Assembly: GCF_047468865.1 (NCBI RefSeq)
Contig: NZ_JBLGTV010000022.1
Coordinates: 1 to 24,863, forward strand
DNA length: 24,863 bases
Direction of reading: 5' to 3'
From: Castellaniella hirudinis_A
GTDB lineage: Bacteria > Pseudomonadota > Gammaproteobacteria > Burkholderiales > Burkholderiaceae_B
The notes under the pieces are model-generated. The model worked only from the letters and a program-made list of their open reading frames with translations. It ran no database searches and was not told the origin of the DNA. Positions 6,526-14,230 of the stretch are shown piece by piece; within the stretch, counting starts at the first letter, position 1, and each line of letters opens with the position of its first letter. The position numbers and the translations under genes are program-made.

Positions 6526-7277
6526 TGGCTGACCAGGCGGCAGCAGCCGCTGAAGGTATAGCCCTTGCCGTAGCTGGGGCGCAGGGGCAGTTCGGTGGCG
6601 CAGGTGGCCAGGGCCTTGCGGCGCAGGCGGCTGGCGGTGTTGTCCAGGTTGCGCAGGTTGGACAGGGTGTCTTGTTTGCCCAGGCGCTGCAGCAGGGCGA
6701 CGCGCGTGACGGATTGGCCCGGCTGCTGGAACAGCATGGTCAGCATGACGACTTCGGGATGGGTGAGCTGCAGGCTGCTGCCGTTGGGGGCCTGCATCCG
6801 CCATTCGCGGGCGTGCAGGCGCCAGGCGGCGGTGTCGTCCGGCGGGATGGTGGACAGGGCCTGGGCGCCGGGCGGGGCGGGATGCCTGCCCGCCTGGCGG
6901 CGTTGCACGCTGCGGCAGGTGGCTTCGATGACTTCCAGCGAACTGCGTTTGGACAGGTAGATGTCCGCCCCGGCTTGCAGGCCCAGAACGTGGTCGTGGT
7001 TGGCGTCCAGGGCGGTCAGCATGATGATGTCGGGCAGCCCGCCGGCGGGGGCCCGGGCGCGCACCCGCTGGGCGACGTCCAACCCGCTGATGCCGGGCAG
7101 GACGATATCCAGCAGCAGCAATTGGAAAGGCGTGGCCGGCCAGGCGGCGAAAAAGGCTTCGCCGCTGTCGAAGCCCTGGGCGCTGAAGCCGCGCAACGTC
7201 AGGAATTCGACCAGGTCGGCCTGGAGCTCGGGGCTGTCTTCGATGACGGCGATGTGCAGGGCGGGCAAAGGGGCCAT
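6522..7277 (-). CDS. OmpR-type response regulator (251 aa)
   Basis: The receiver domain (residues about 6-125) has the acidic pair E13-D14, phospho-acceptor Asp57 in LLLLDIVLPG, Thr88 in IIMLTALD and Lys110 in DIYLSKRS, all expected for an active receiver. A linker rich in Pro/Gln is followed by a winged-helix Trans_reg_C domain (about 155-248) with LTHPEVVMLTMLF and a wing ending YGKGYTFSG. It is the partner of the DISM kinase downstream. The ATG at 7277 has no clear ribosome site, and no better start is visible. The divergent region to 7597 carries two TGACAGAA direct repeats that are candidate binding sites; a near copy of the module is found at 12527. Confidence 0.9.
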   Translation of the reverse strand: MAPLPALHIAVIEDSPELQADLVEFLTLRGFSAQGFDSGEAFFAAWPATPFQLLLLDIVLPGISGLDVAQRVRARAPAGGLPDIIMLTALDANHDHVLGLQAGADIYLSKRSSLEVIEATCRSVQRRQAGRHPAPPGAQALSTIPPDDTAAWRLHAREWRMQAPNGSSLQLTHPEVVMLTMLFQQPGQSVTRVALLQRLGKQDTLSNLRNLDNTASRLRRKALATCATELPLRPSYGKGYTFSGCCRLVSQ

Positions 7278-7343
7278 ATTGGAGCGGCGGGGGGCTGGAA
7301 GCGCGTGCGCGCATTGAAATTCATGTTACGCGTTCTTGCCGCG

Positions 7344-7412
7344 AGATGACAGAATCTGAGCGTTTTTGACAGAAATCAGTCGGCGACAGGCCGGATGGCG
7401 ATTTTTATAATT
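7344..7412 (+). promoter_or_regulatory. promoter module A (lipoprotein gene)
   Basis: TATAAT at 7406-7411 with a weak -35 (GCGACA, 7383-7388) at 17-bp spacing. Upstream, TGACAGAA occurs twice, at 7347-7354 and 7367-7374, start points 20 bp apart. The whole block aligns without gaps to 12527-12595, with 50 of 69 positions identical, including GAAATCA and the T-run plus TATAATT. Expected start of transcription is near 7418, giving a leader of about 180 nt. Control by the adjacent response regulator is inferred. Confidence 0.6.
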
Positions 7413-7430
7413 CGTGGCGTGGCCGATGTG

Positions 7431-7490
7431 GTGATTCAGCCATGTGTGATTCGGCCATGTGTAATTCGGTCATGTGTGATTCGGCCACGA
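7431..7490 (+). repeat. four tandem 15-bp repeats in leader
   Basis: Units start at 7431, 7446, 7461 and 7476, with consensus GTGATTCGGCCATGT. Units 1 and 2 differ at one base, unit 3 at two, and unit 4 diverges in its last bases. They lie just downstream of the predicted transcription start of the lipoprotein gene. They could be protein-binding iterons or a slippage-prone array; nothing in the sequence decides this. Confidence 0.8.
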
Positions 7491-7596
7491 CTGATCGGGG
7501 CGCGCCGACGCGGCGGCCCGGAACATGATCCATCGGCCGTGCATCGTGCATCAAGGGGCCGTGCCTGGAGCAGGGCGGCCCATCAAGGATATTAAA

Positions 7597-9666
7597 ATGA
7601 ATGATCCCGTTGATTTCCGGTTTTTACCCGCCTGGCGTGGCGCGGGCGTGCTGGCGTTGTGCCTGGCGCTGGCGGCCTGCGATAGCGGCGGCGGAGGCGG
7701 CCTGGCGGGGGATGCCGCCCCGCCCATGGTAGGCGGCCCCCAGGCGTCCGCAGGCGTTGCTTGCAAGGATATGGATGGCAATCCCGTGATGGTGTCGGCC
7801 AAGACCATCACCATCCACAATAATTCGGCGGGTGTCATCTATCCGGTACTGTCCACCAGCAAGAATGCGGTCAACCAATGGATACAAGGGTGTTTGCGCA
7901 CGGCAGAGCCCTACCCGACCGATCACGTCTATAAGCTGTACGTCAACGAGGGCCAGGGGATACCGGCGGGGTCGTCGGTCACCATGACCTTGCCGCTGTA
8001 CAGCGAATTGTCTCCGGGCCGGTACGTCACCTGGTGGAATGGCGGGCGCGTGGTGCTGGCCGACCGCGGCGACCGCCTGCGCGACCCGGCCGACACAAGC
8101 GTGCCCGCCCCCGCCGAGGTAGTGTGCCAGGGGCAAAAGACGGCATGCGCCTTGAGCCTGTATGCCAGCGCCGTGCAGTTCCCGGAAAATATTTACGCCC
8201 AGCTGTCCGAATATACCTTCGGGGATTCGATTATCCCCGAGGGCCAGAAACTGCGCCTGCTGAAACCGGAAAACGTGGGATACAACATTTCGTATGTGGA
8301 TCACGTCTATATGCCGGTGGCCATCGGCCCCAAAAACAATCCTTATATCGGCTACAGCGGGTCGGTTCAGCCCCTGGCCGGTTTCAGAAACCAGTTGTCG
8401 GCCTTTCTGGCCAACCCGGCCACGGGCGAGGGCTGGCCGGTGTATAACCTGGATGCCCTGAAGCTGCCGGGCGGCTATAACATTTTCGCGCAACGGTCGG
8501 GCACTTTGCCCCCGGACGATCTGGTGCCGGTCAAGCCCGCCGGGGGCTTTCCCCCGGTGCTGACGGTGCTGAAATGCGTCAACGGCCAGTGTGCCGATGC
8601 CGAAAAGGCGTCCCTGCATTTTGGCCAGGCGGTGCAGCGCATGCAGAACCTGTGGGGGTCTTGCGTCGATTGGGCGGGCGAGGATCTCGGCGCCTATGTG
8701 ACGCAAACCGTGTCGTGCTCGCCCCAGCTGCGCGAGCGGCTGTCCGCGGTCAAGCAGTTCTTCGTGCAGAACCATAAAAACTATCTGGCTCTGGTCAATC
8801 GCGGGGCGTGCCCGGTGGCTGTCCCGGAAAAACCGAAATTCACTTTCTGGGAGGCCATGACCCACATTTATGGCTGGGTGCCCTTCAACGAAGGCTGCGG
8901 CGCGAATGAAAACCCCTTGTCGGAAACCAGCATACCGGGGTGGAATCACGCCAAAATCCAGTCCATGTACATCCATGAGCTGCAATACAACCACCAGCAG
9001 GCCGAAGTCCAGAAAAACCCCGATTTTCTGTTCAATCCCTATGTCCAGCTGATCCACGACAAGCTCGGGATGAATGCCTATGGATTTTCGGTGGATGACG
9101 CCGTGGGCTTCATGAGCGAACTGGGCGATGGCCTGATCTTCGCCGTGGGCGGGGCCGCCGGCCTGGAAAACCCGCAGCAGTTCGATTATGCCGATGGCTT
9201 CTCTCTGGCCATCGGGGTGCCGAAATCCAAAGAAGGCCGCGGCAGCGAACCCCTGCTCAAGCGCTATGGGGTGTGCGTGTTCAATCAAGACCCGAATGAC
9301 CCGGATTGCACGCTGGACAAGCAGGACATGGAAATGCCGGCGCACAGCCAGGTGGCGGGCTTCCGGGTGGGAACCGTGTCTGCTTACCCGATCCGGGTGC
9401 GCTTTACGGACATGGAGGACAATCAGTATTCCATCAAGGTCAATACCCGGTTTTCGCCTTGCACCGAGGACATGGATATTAAGCAATGCCCGGCCAACGG
9501 CCTGGGGATCGTGGACAAGACCGCCTGCCTGGTCACCACCCCCACGGGTGAGAAACACCCGAACTCCGATGACTGGTGCGTGAATGCCAACCCCAATCAA
9601 CAGCGGGAAAAACAGCTGACCAAAAACTACCTCAGCTACCCCAAGCCGGTGGGGTTCAGCGAGTAG
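7597..9666 (+). CDS. large lipoprotein of unknown function (689 aa)
   Basis: The ATG at 7597 follows AAGGA (7585-7589) by 7 nt; an in-frame ATG at 7525 lacks a signal. The N-terminus has a lipoprotein signal ending L25-A-A-C28, then a Gly-rich linker (GGGGG). Cys28 is followed by Asp, the residue that holds lipoproteins in the inner membrane in E. coli; whether that rule applies here is uncertain. The next part (about 60-330) starts ITIHNNSAGVIYPVL and contains YVDHVYMPVAIGP and LPGGYNIFA. This is faintly reminiscent of thaumatin-like / GH64 beta-1,3-glucanase proteins, but I cannot confirm the family or catalytic residues. The C-terminal half has many cysteines (GACP, EGCG, CVF, DPDC, FSPC, IKQCP, TACL), suggesting disulfides and an extracytoplasmic location. 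It is divergent from the two-component system. Confidence 0.8.
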   Translation: MNDPVDFRFLPAWRGAGVLALCLALAACDSGGGGGLAGDAAPPMVGGPQASAGVACKDMDGNPVMVSAKTITIHNNSAGVIYPVLSTSKNAVNQWIQGCLRTAEPYPTDHVYKLYVNEGQGIPAGSSVTMTLPLYSELSPGRYVTWWNGGRVVLADRGDRLRDPADTSVPAPAEVVCQGQKTACALSLYASAVQFPENIYAQLSEYTFGDSIIPEGQKLRLLKPENVGYNISYVDHVYMPVAIGPKNNPYIGYSGSVQPLAGFRNQLSAFLANPATGEGWPVYNLDALKLPGGYNIFAQRSGTLPPDDLVPVKPAGGFPPVLTVLKCVNGQCADAEKASLHFGQAVQRMQNLWGSCVDWAGEDLGAYVTQTVSCSPQLRERLSAVKQFFVQNHKNYLALVNRGACPVAVPEKPKFTFWEAMTHIYGWVPFNEGCGANENPLSETSIPGWNHAKIQSMYIHELQYNHQQAEVQKNPDFLFNPYVQLIHDKLGMNAYGFSVDDAVGFMSELGDGLIFAVGGAAGLENPQQFDYADGFSLAIGVPKSKEGRGSEPLLKRYGVCVFNQDPNDPDCTLDKQDMEMPAHSQVAGFRVGTVSAYPIRVRFTDMEDNQYSIKVNTRFSPCTEDMDIKQCPANGLGIVDKTACLVTTPTGEKHPNSDDWCVNANPNQQREKQLTKNYLSYPKPVGFSE

Positions 9667-9680
9667 GCTCCCCTCTGGGA

Positions 9681-9710
9681 CGGCAAGCCCGGCCCGAGCC
9701 GGGCTTGCCG
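9681..9710. terminator. hairpin between convergent genes
   Basis: A perfect 13-bp stem (9681-9693 with 9698-9710) and a CCGA loop, 14 nt after the lipoprotein stop. There is only a short T run (GTTT), so intrinsic termination would be modest. It could serve both the lipoprotein gene and the convergent mscS-type gene. Confidence 0.6.
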
Positions 9711-9723
9711 CGTTTCCGGTGTC

Positions 9724-9799
9724 ATGCCCGCGTTCGCGGGCGTGTGGGCAAGCGCTTCCGGGGCGCGGGCGGCCCGGCGGTCATGCCCGCGTCGGCGGG
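9724..9799. repeat. two copies of a REP-like palindromic element
   Basis: TCATGCCCGCG occurs at about 9723 and again at 9781. The first copy forms GCCCGCG-TT-CGCGGGC (9726-9741); the second continues TCGGCGGG and is an imperfect palindrome. The second copy includes the stop codon and last codons of the MscS-type gene. This form resembles dispersed extragenic palindromes common in GC-rich betaproteobacteria. Confidence 0.45.
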
Positions 9800-10887
9800 A
9801 GGTCGGGCGGAGTGTTCATCTCGTGCAGGTGAACCGTGTTGACGGGCAGGATCAGCGTGCAGCCGTGGGACAGGGCGATGTCGGCCAGGCCCAGCATCAG
9901 GGCCTGCTTGGCCTTCATGAATTCGGCAAAGGGCACGAATTTCCCCGGGGGGGCGGTTTGCACCCAGGCGTACAGCAGCAGTTTCAGGGACCGGTCGCCG
10001 AAGCTGTCGAACTGGAAGACGAAATACTTGAGATTGCTTTGCTGTTCCAGGAAATGGTTGCCGTCGCGGATGATGTCGCGCACCTTGTCGTAGTCTTCGT
10101 AGCGCAACTGGATGTACTCGTTGACCATGCGGTGGCTCAGGCGCGAATGGTTGACCATGTTCGATGAATTGAACAGGGCGTTGGGCACGTACAGGGGCTT
10201 GCCGTTCCAGCCCAGCACTTTGGTGGCGCGCCAGCCGATGTGTTGCACCGTGCCGGCCAGGTCTGTCCCCGGGAAAACAATGTCCTCACCGATCTTGAAT
10301 ATCCGGCTGGCGTAGATGGTCAGCCCGCCCAGCAGGTTGGCCACCAGGGTCTGGGCGGCAAAACCGGCGGCGATGCCGGCCGCCCCGCCGAACGCCAGCA
10401 AGCTGGCCAGGGGCACGTTCAGCTGCTGCATGATGGCGATGGCGGCGAAAATCAGCACGCAGGCCCAGGCGACCTTGCTCAGGGCGTCGATGGCGGTTTC
10501 GTCGGTTTCGTACTGCTGGCTTTGGATATACGACAGGTAGTTGGCCTTGGCGCTTTCCACGAAGCGCAGCACGAACCACACCAGCAGCACAATGCTGAGG
10601 ATGTCGATGGTGGGCGAGATGAATTGATCCAGCAGGGGCTGCTTGCCTCTGGGCAGCATTTTCTGGCGGATGATTTCCAGGCTCAATAGCCAGATGGCCG
10701 TGCGCAGCGGGGCATTGATCGACGCAAACAAGGCGTACCGCCAGACGTGCCGGCTGGACTGCAGCCGGTGCAGCCGGTTTTTGCAGAACCAGTGGACGAA
10801 TCGGTTGATCACCAGGGTGATCAGCAGGGTGACGATTGGAAAAATCCAGATGTTCTTGTCTATGAATTCGGTCAGTTCTTGTTCCAT
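9781..10887 (-). CDS. MscS-family mechanosensitive channel (368 aa)
   Basis: Hydrophobic segments lie at about 13-34, 52-72, 93-112 and 137-157. They are followed by the pore-lining helix with the Gly/Ala pattern GGAAGIAAGFAAQTLVANLL (167-186) and GGLTIYASRIFKIGEDI, then the beta domain (VPNALFNSSNMVNHSR at 234-249) and a C-terminal alpha/beta region. These are the hallmarks of MscS-type channels, which release solutes on hypo-osmotic shock from the inner membrane. The ATG at 10887 is chosen because the open frame further upstream is a shadow of the MFS gene. A possible -10 (TATACT, minus strand, 10960-10955) lies 70 bp upstream. The last codons come from the REP-like repeat. Confidence 0.92.
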   Translation of the reverse strand: MEQELTEFIDKNIWIFPIVTLLITLVINRFVHWFCKNRLHRLQSSRHVWRYALFASINAPLRTAIWLLSLEIIRQKMLPRGKQPLLDQFISPTIDILSIVLLVWFVLRFVESAKANYLSYIQSQQYETDETAIDALSKVAWACVLIFAAIAIMQQLNVPLASLLAFGGAAGIAAGFAAQTLVANLLGGLTIYASRIFKIGEDIVFPGTDLAGTVQHIGWRATKVLGWNGKPLYVPNALFNSSNMVNHSRLSHRMVNEYIQLRYEDYDKVRDIIRDGNHFLEQQSNLKYFVFQFDSFGDRSLKLLLYAWVQTAPPGKFVPFAEFMKAKQALMLGLADIALSHGCTLILPVNTVHLHEMNTPPDLPPTRA

Positions 10888-10997
10888 GGTGCGGGCTGGT
10901 GTCCTGCCTGGGCGGGCCTGGCGGGCGGCAAGAGAGGGTGACTGGAACCCATAGAGTATAGAAATCCGGCGTGTCGTGCAGGCCGCGCCGGGCTGGA

Positions 10998-12341
10998 TCA
11001 CCCCCCCAGTTGACGCAGCGGCACGCCGCGCAGCACCCGGGCTTCGATGGTTTCCAGTGGCAGCCTGCGGGTTTCGGGCAGGTAGCGGATGCCCAGCGCC
11101 AGGGAAACCACGCAGACCCCCAGAAACAGCAGCATGGCGCCGGCCAGACTCAAGGCGTCGACGATGGACAGGAAGGTCAGGGCGATCAGGGCATTGAACA
11201 GCCAACTGACCGACGATGCCGTGGCCATGCCGGTTTCGCGCAGGGCGCTGGGGAACAGCTCGGACATCAGGACGTAGGGCAGGGGCCCCAGGCTGACGGC
11301 GAAGGCCAGGATATACAGGCACAGGCCCAGCAGGCCCAGCCAGGCCATGTCCTGGCCAGCGGCCAGGGTGACCAGGGCCAGGCCCAGCACCATGGCGGCG
11401 GATCCCCCGATCCAAAGTTTGCGGCGGCCCAGGCGATCCACCAGGGAGACACCGGCCAGGGTTGCCAGGAAATTGACCGCCCCCAGGCCGAAAGTGGCCG
11501 CCAGCGCGGCGGTGCCGGCGGAAAAGCCCAGCCCTTTGAAGATTTGCGGGGCGTAGTACAGGATGCCGTCGATACCGCTCAGGTTTTGCAGGATGAACAG
11601 GGCGCTGCACAGCAGGGTGACCTTCAGGACGCTGCCCTGGCGCAGGGCCTGGCGGATCGTCAGGCCGGGCCGCCGGGTTTCGGCCTGGACGATGGCCTGC
11701 CATTCGTCATCCAGCCCCAGGCGATGCGCCGCATGCCGCGCCTGATCGGGGTGGGCGTGCAGGGCCAGCCAGCGCGGGCTTTCGGGCAGGGCTGCCAGGC
11801 CCAGCGCCGCCAGCAGGCTGGGTATCAGGCCGAAAGCCAGAACCAGGGGCCATTGCGGGTCGGCGTCCAGCCCCAGGGCCAGGCCATAGGAAGCGAGAAT
11901 GCCCGCAGTGATGGCCAATTGGAACAGCGCCACGATGGCGCCGCGTTTCGGGGTGGCGACGGCTTCAGCGGCGTACATCGGCACCAGCATGGAATAAAGC
12001 CCGATGGCGAGGCCGATCAGGATGCGGATGATGATGAGTTCGCCCAGTGTGGGGATGGTCAGGACAAAGGCGTAGGCCCCGATCGAAAGCCCGGTGGCGC
12101 CCCACAGGGCCGGACGGCGCCCCCAGCGGGTCGCGGCGGGCCCCGCCACGATGGCACCCACGAAACAGGCTGCCACCAGCACGAACACCAGAAACTGGGT
12201 TTGCAGCAGGCTGAGTGCGAACCGGGGGGCCAGGGTGTCCAGCACCCCGGCGATCGACGTGATGCCGTAGCCGAACAAAATGCCGGTGCAGGACACCAGG
12301 AAAGCAACCCGCAGGATCGGAGATGGCGCGATGGAGGTCAT
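10998..12341 (-). CDS. sugar-porter MFS transporter (447 aa)
   Basis: Twelve predicted membrane helices with the sugar-porter marks: GRRPAL after helix 2, PESPRWL at the end of the N-half, QNLSGIDGILYYAP in helix 7, DRLGRRKL between helices 8 and 9, and PETRRLPLETIE at the C-terminus. Such proteins are usually H+-coupled sugar or cyclitol importers in the inner membrane. ATG 12341 is used; an in-frame TTG at 12383 would add 14 residues, and neither has a clear ribosome site. It is divergent from the aminotransferase operon, which encodes a second sugar porter, so the two may serve related substrates. Confidence 0.9.
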   Translation of the reverse strand: MTSIAPSPILRVAFLVSCTGILFGYGITSIAGVLDTLAPRFALSLLQTQFLVFVLVAACFVGAIVAGPAATRWGRRPALWGATGLSIGAYAFVLTIPTLGELIIIRILIGLAIGLYSMLVPMYAAEAVATPKRGAIVALFQLAITAGILASYGLALGLDADPQWPLVLAFGLIPSLLAALGLAALPESPRWLALHAHPDQARHAAHRLGLDDEWQAIVQAETRRPGLTIRQALRQGSVLKVTLLCSALFILQNLSGIDGILYYAPQIFKGLGFSAGTAALAATFGLGAVNFLATLAGVSLVDRLGRRKLWIGGSAAMVLGLALVTLAAGQDMAWLGLLGLCLYILAFAVSLGPLPYVLMSELFPSALRETGMATASSVSWLFNALIALTFLSIVDALSLAGAMLLFLGVCVVSLALGIRYLPETRRLPLETIEARVLRGVPLRQLGG

Positions 12342-12526
12342 GGTGGCGGTGTGTCGGTCGGCGGTGAGGGGCCGGGGCGGCAAGGGGCAGGCCAGGGGCC
12401 GGCGGCGATATGTTTTAGGTTTGAATGGGTAATATCCGCCGGACGAACGCGGGCCGGGCGCTGGATATTGACCTTTCAGCCTGCAAATTTAATGGATGGC
12501 GGCGGCAAATAATACGGCCCGCCGGC

Positions 12527-12595
12527 AGATGACAGGATTTGATTGAATTTGGTAGAAATCAATTCGGGACGGCCGGGATATTGGTTTTTATAATT
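12527..12595 (+). promoter_or_regulatory. promoter module B (aminotransferase operon)
   Basis: TATAAT at 12589-12594, T-run before it, GAAATCA at 12555-12561 and TGACAGGA at 12530-12537 with a half-conserved second copy (TGGTAGAA, 12550-12557). Every element has the same distance to TATAAT as in module A at 7344-7412. Expected transcription start is near 12601, giving a leader of about 300 nt before the gene at 12899. The stretch 12342-12526 holds nothing else recognised. Confidence 0.6.
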
Positions 12596-12710
12596 TCCGA
12601 ATCGCATCCCTCATGTCCGAACCGCCGCTTCGCAGCGCGCTAATGAGCCTGCCCGGCCCGACGTGCGGTGTGCAGCCGAATCACGATTCAAGCTTCAATC
12701 GCATCCGTCT

Positions 12711-12741
12711 TTGACTGAATTCAAAGTCAACTGAATTCAAA
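12711..12741. repeat. 12-bp direct repeats and overlapping dyad in leader
   Basis: ACTGAATTCAAA occurs at 12714-12725 and 12730-12741, 16 bp apart. Overlapping it, TTGACT (12711-12716) and AGTCAA (12725-12730) form a dyad with an 8-bp centre. It is located in the 5' leader of the aminotransferase operon, after the predicted start of transcription, and could be a second operator. Confidence 0.45.
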
Positions 12742-12828
12742 TCGAGTCCATCAGTCCGGCTCGCCCGAGCCGGCCGGGCCGGTGGGTCATTCAAAAATTT
12801 TCAATGCATGCATCCGGTGCATTACCGT

Positions 12829-12871
12829 CTTTCGGCGGGCCGCCCAGGGCGATCGGCCGGCCCGCCGAAAG
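12829..12871 (+). promoter_or_regulatory. leader hairpin before the ribosome site
   Basis: A perfect 14-bp stem, CTTTCGGCGGGCCG at 12829-12842 with its complement at 12858-12871, and a 15-nt loop. It ends 14 nt before AAAGGAG (12886-12892), which serves the ATG at 12899. It could be an attenuator, an RNA-stability element or a processing site. No T run follows, so simple termination is unlikely. Confidence 0.55.
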
Positions 12872-12898
12872 GCCCGATCATATTCAAAGGAGCCCTCC

Positions 12899-14230
12899 AT
12901 GCGCAGCGATACAGATTCCCCCCTCCTGGATTCAGGCCCCGGCCAACTGGCCATTGACGGGGGGACGCCGGTGCGCCGGGCCCCCCTGCCTTGGGAGTTG
13001 CCCGGCGCGCACTGGATCGGCGAGGAAGAACGCCAATTGGTGGAAAAAGTGGTTCTGGCGCGCAGCCCTTTCCGCTTCTATGGCCCGGATCTGCAAGGCA
13101 TGGTCAATACTCTCGAAGCTGAATGGAAGGCGGCGTTCGGCCATCCCTACGCCCTGGCGGTGTCCTCGGCCACCGCCGCGCTGACCATCGCCTTGTCGGC
13201 CCTGGACATCGGGCCGGGCGACGAAGTGCTGGTGCCCGGATACATGTGGGTCAGCTGCATCTCGGCAGTGGTGCGCACGGGGGCCATCCCCCGGCTGGTG
13301 GACATCGACGACACCTTCTGCATCGACCCGGACGATCTTCAGGCCAAGATCGGCCCCCGCAGCCGGGCGGTGCTGGTGGTGCACATGAGCGGCGCGCCGG
13401 GGCATATCGACCGTGTGGCCGATATCTGCCGGACGCGCGGCCTAGCTCTGATCGAGGACTGCGCCCAGGCGGCCGGGGGCCGCTTCAAGGGCACGCCGGT
13501 CGGGCAGTTTGGCGATATCGGCACCTATAGTTTCCAGTTGAACAAGAACATGACCTCCGGCGACGGCGGGCTGCTGGTGTGCAAGGACGAAACCCTGTAC
13601 CGCCGCATCGTGGCGCTGCATGACCTGGGTTATCCGCGCACGGCGGCGGGCCGCCTGGACACCAGCGATCCCGGCATCCAGTTGTGGGGCATGGGCGCGC
13701 GCATGAGCGAACTGGCCGGCGCCATGGCTTTGGCGCAAATGCGCAAGCTGGGACAGATCACCGGCGCCATGCGCACGGCCAAATGGCGCATCCGCGCCGC
13801 CCTGGAAGGCACGCCGGGGTTGACGTTTCGGCGGGTGGTGGATCCCGAAGGCGACACCGGGCCGTTTTTGCTGATGCTGCTGCCCGACGAAGCCCTGGCC
13901 GGCCGCTTCGTGGCCGCCTTGCGCGCCGAAGGCATCGTGGGCCCGCAAGGCAGCCTCGCCTGCCTGACTCTGCGGGAATGGGGCATGCACTGGTATTCCA
14001 ATATCCCCAGCCTGGTGAATCGGCGATCCAACAGCCGGGATGGCTATCCCTGGACGCATCCAGCCAATGCCTTCGCCTACGATTACCATTATGGCGCCGG
14101 GCTGCTGCCGCGCTGCGATGATTACCAGTCGCGCGGGGCTTTGCTGACGATCGCGTCGTGCCTGAGCGATGACGATGTGCGGGACATCATCGCCGCCCTG
14201 AAAAAAGTGGCAGCCGGGGTGCTGTCATGA
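12899..14230 (+). CDS. DegT/DnrJ/EryC1/StrS-family aminotransferase (443 aa)
   Basis: A PLP-dependent sugar/cyclitol aminotransferase. Marks in order: AVSSATAALTIALSAL (substrate and phosphate binding), GDEVLVPGYMWVS, VVHMSGAPGHIDRV, LIEDCAQAAGG with the PLP-ring Asp, and SFQLNKNMTSGDGG, where the Lys of NKNMTSG is the expected Schiff-base residue. The family moves an amino group (usually from Glu or Gln) onto keto-sugars or inososes. The ATG at 12899 has AAAGGAG 6 nt upstream. It overlaps the next gene by ATGA. The following sugar porter and GMC oxidoreductase suggest the keto substrate is made by the oxidoreductase. The C-terminal part (LVNRRSNSRDGYPWTHPAN) resembles the scyllo-inosose-type branch only loosely; the true substrate is unknown. 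Confidence 0.88.
   Translation: MRSDTDSPLLDSGPGQLAIDGGTPVRRAPLPWELPGAHWIGEEERQLVEKVVLARSPFRFYGPDLQGMVNTLEAEWKAAFGHPYALAVSSATAALTIALSALDIGPGDEVLVPGYMWVSCISAVVRTGAIPRLVDIDDTFCIDPDDLQAKIGPRSRAVLVVHMSGAPGHIDRVADICRTRGLALIEDCAQAAGGRFKGTPVGQFGDIGTYSFQLNKNMTSGDGGLLVCKDETLYRRIVALHDLGYPRTAAGRLDTSDPGIQLWGMGARMSELAGAMALAQMRKLGQITGAMRTAKWRIRAALEGTPGLTFRRVVDPEGDTGPFLLMLLPDEALAGRFVAALRAEGIVGPQGSLACLTLREWGMHWYSNIPSLVNRRSNSRDGYPWTHPANAFAYDYHYGAGLLPRCDDYQSRGALLTIASCLSDDDVRDIIAALKKVAAGVLS

Noticed and set aside
4606..7349. Long plus-strand open frames (651 and 274 codons) opposite the kinase and regulator genes
   Set aside because: They are Gln/Gly/Ala/His-rich antisense shadows typical of GC-rich coding DNA; the minus-strand genes have complete domain motifs.
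7624..9600. 658-codon minus-strand frame opposite the lipoprotein gene
   Set aside because: The plus-strand frame has a ribosome site, a lipoprotein signal and normal composition; the antisense frame has no signal or motif.
10971..12512. 513-codon plus-strand frame opposite the MFS gene
   Set aside because: Low-complexity Gln/Gly/His-rich translation, no motifs; the minus strand encodes a clear transporter.
12613..12714. 33-codon frame just after promoter module B, possible leader peptide
   Set aside because: No ribosome site, no run of regulatory codons and no known pattern; it could only be leaderless, which is not supported here.
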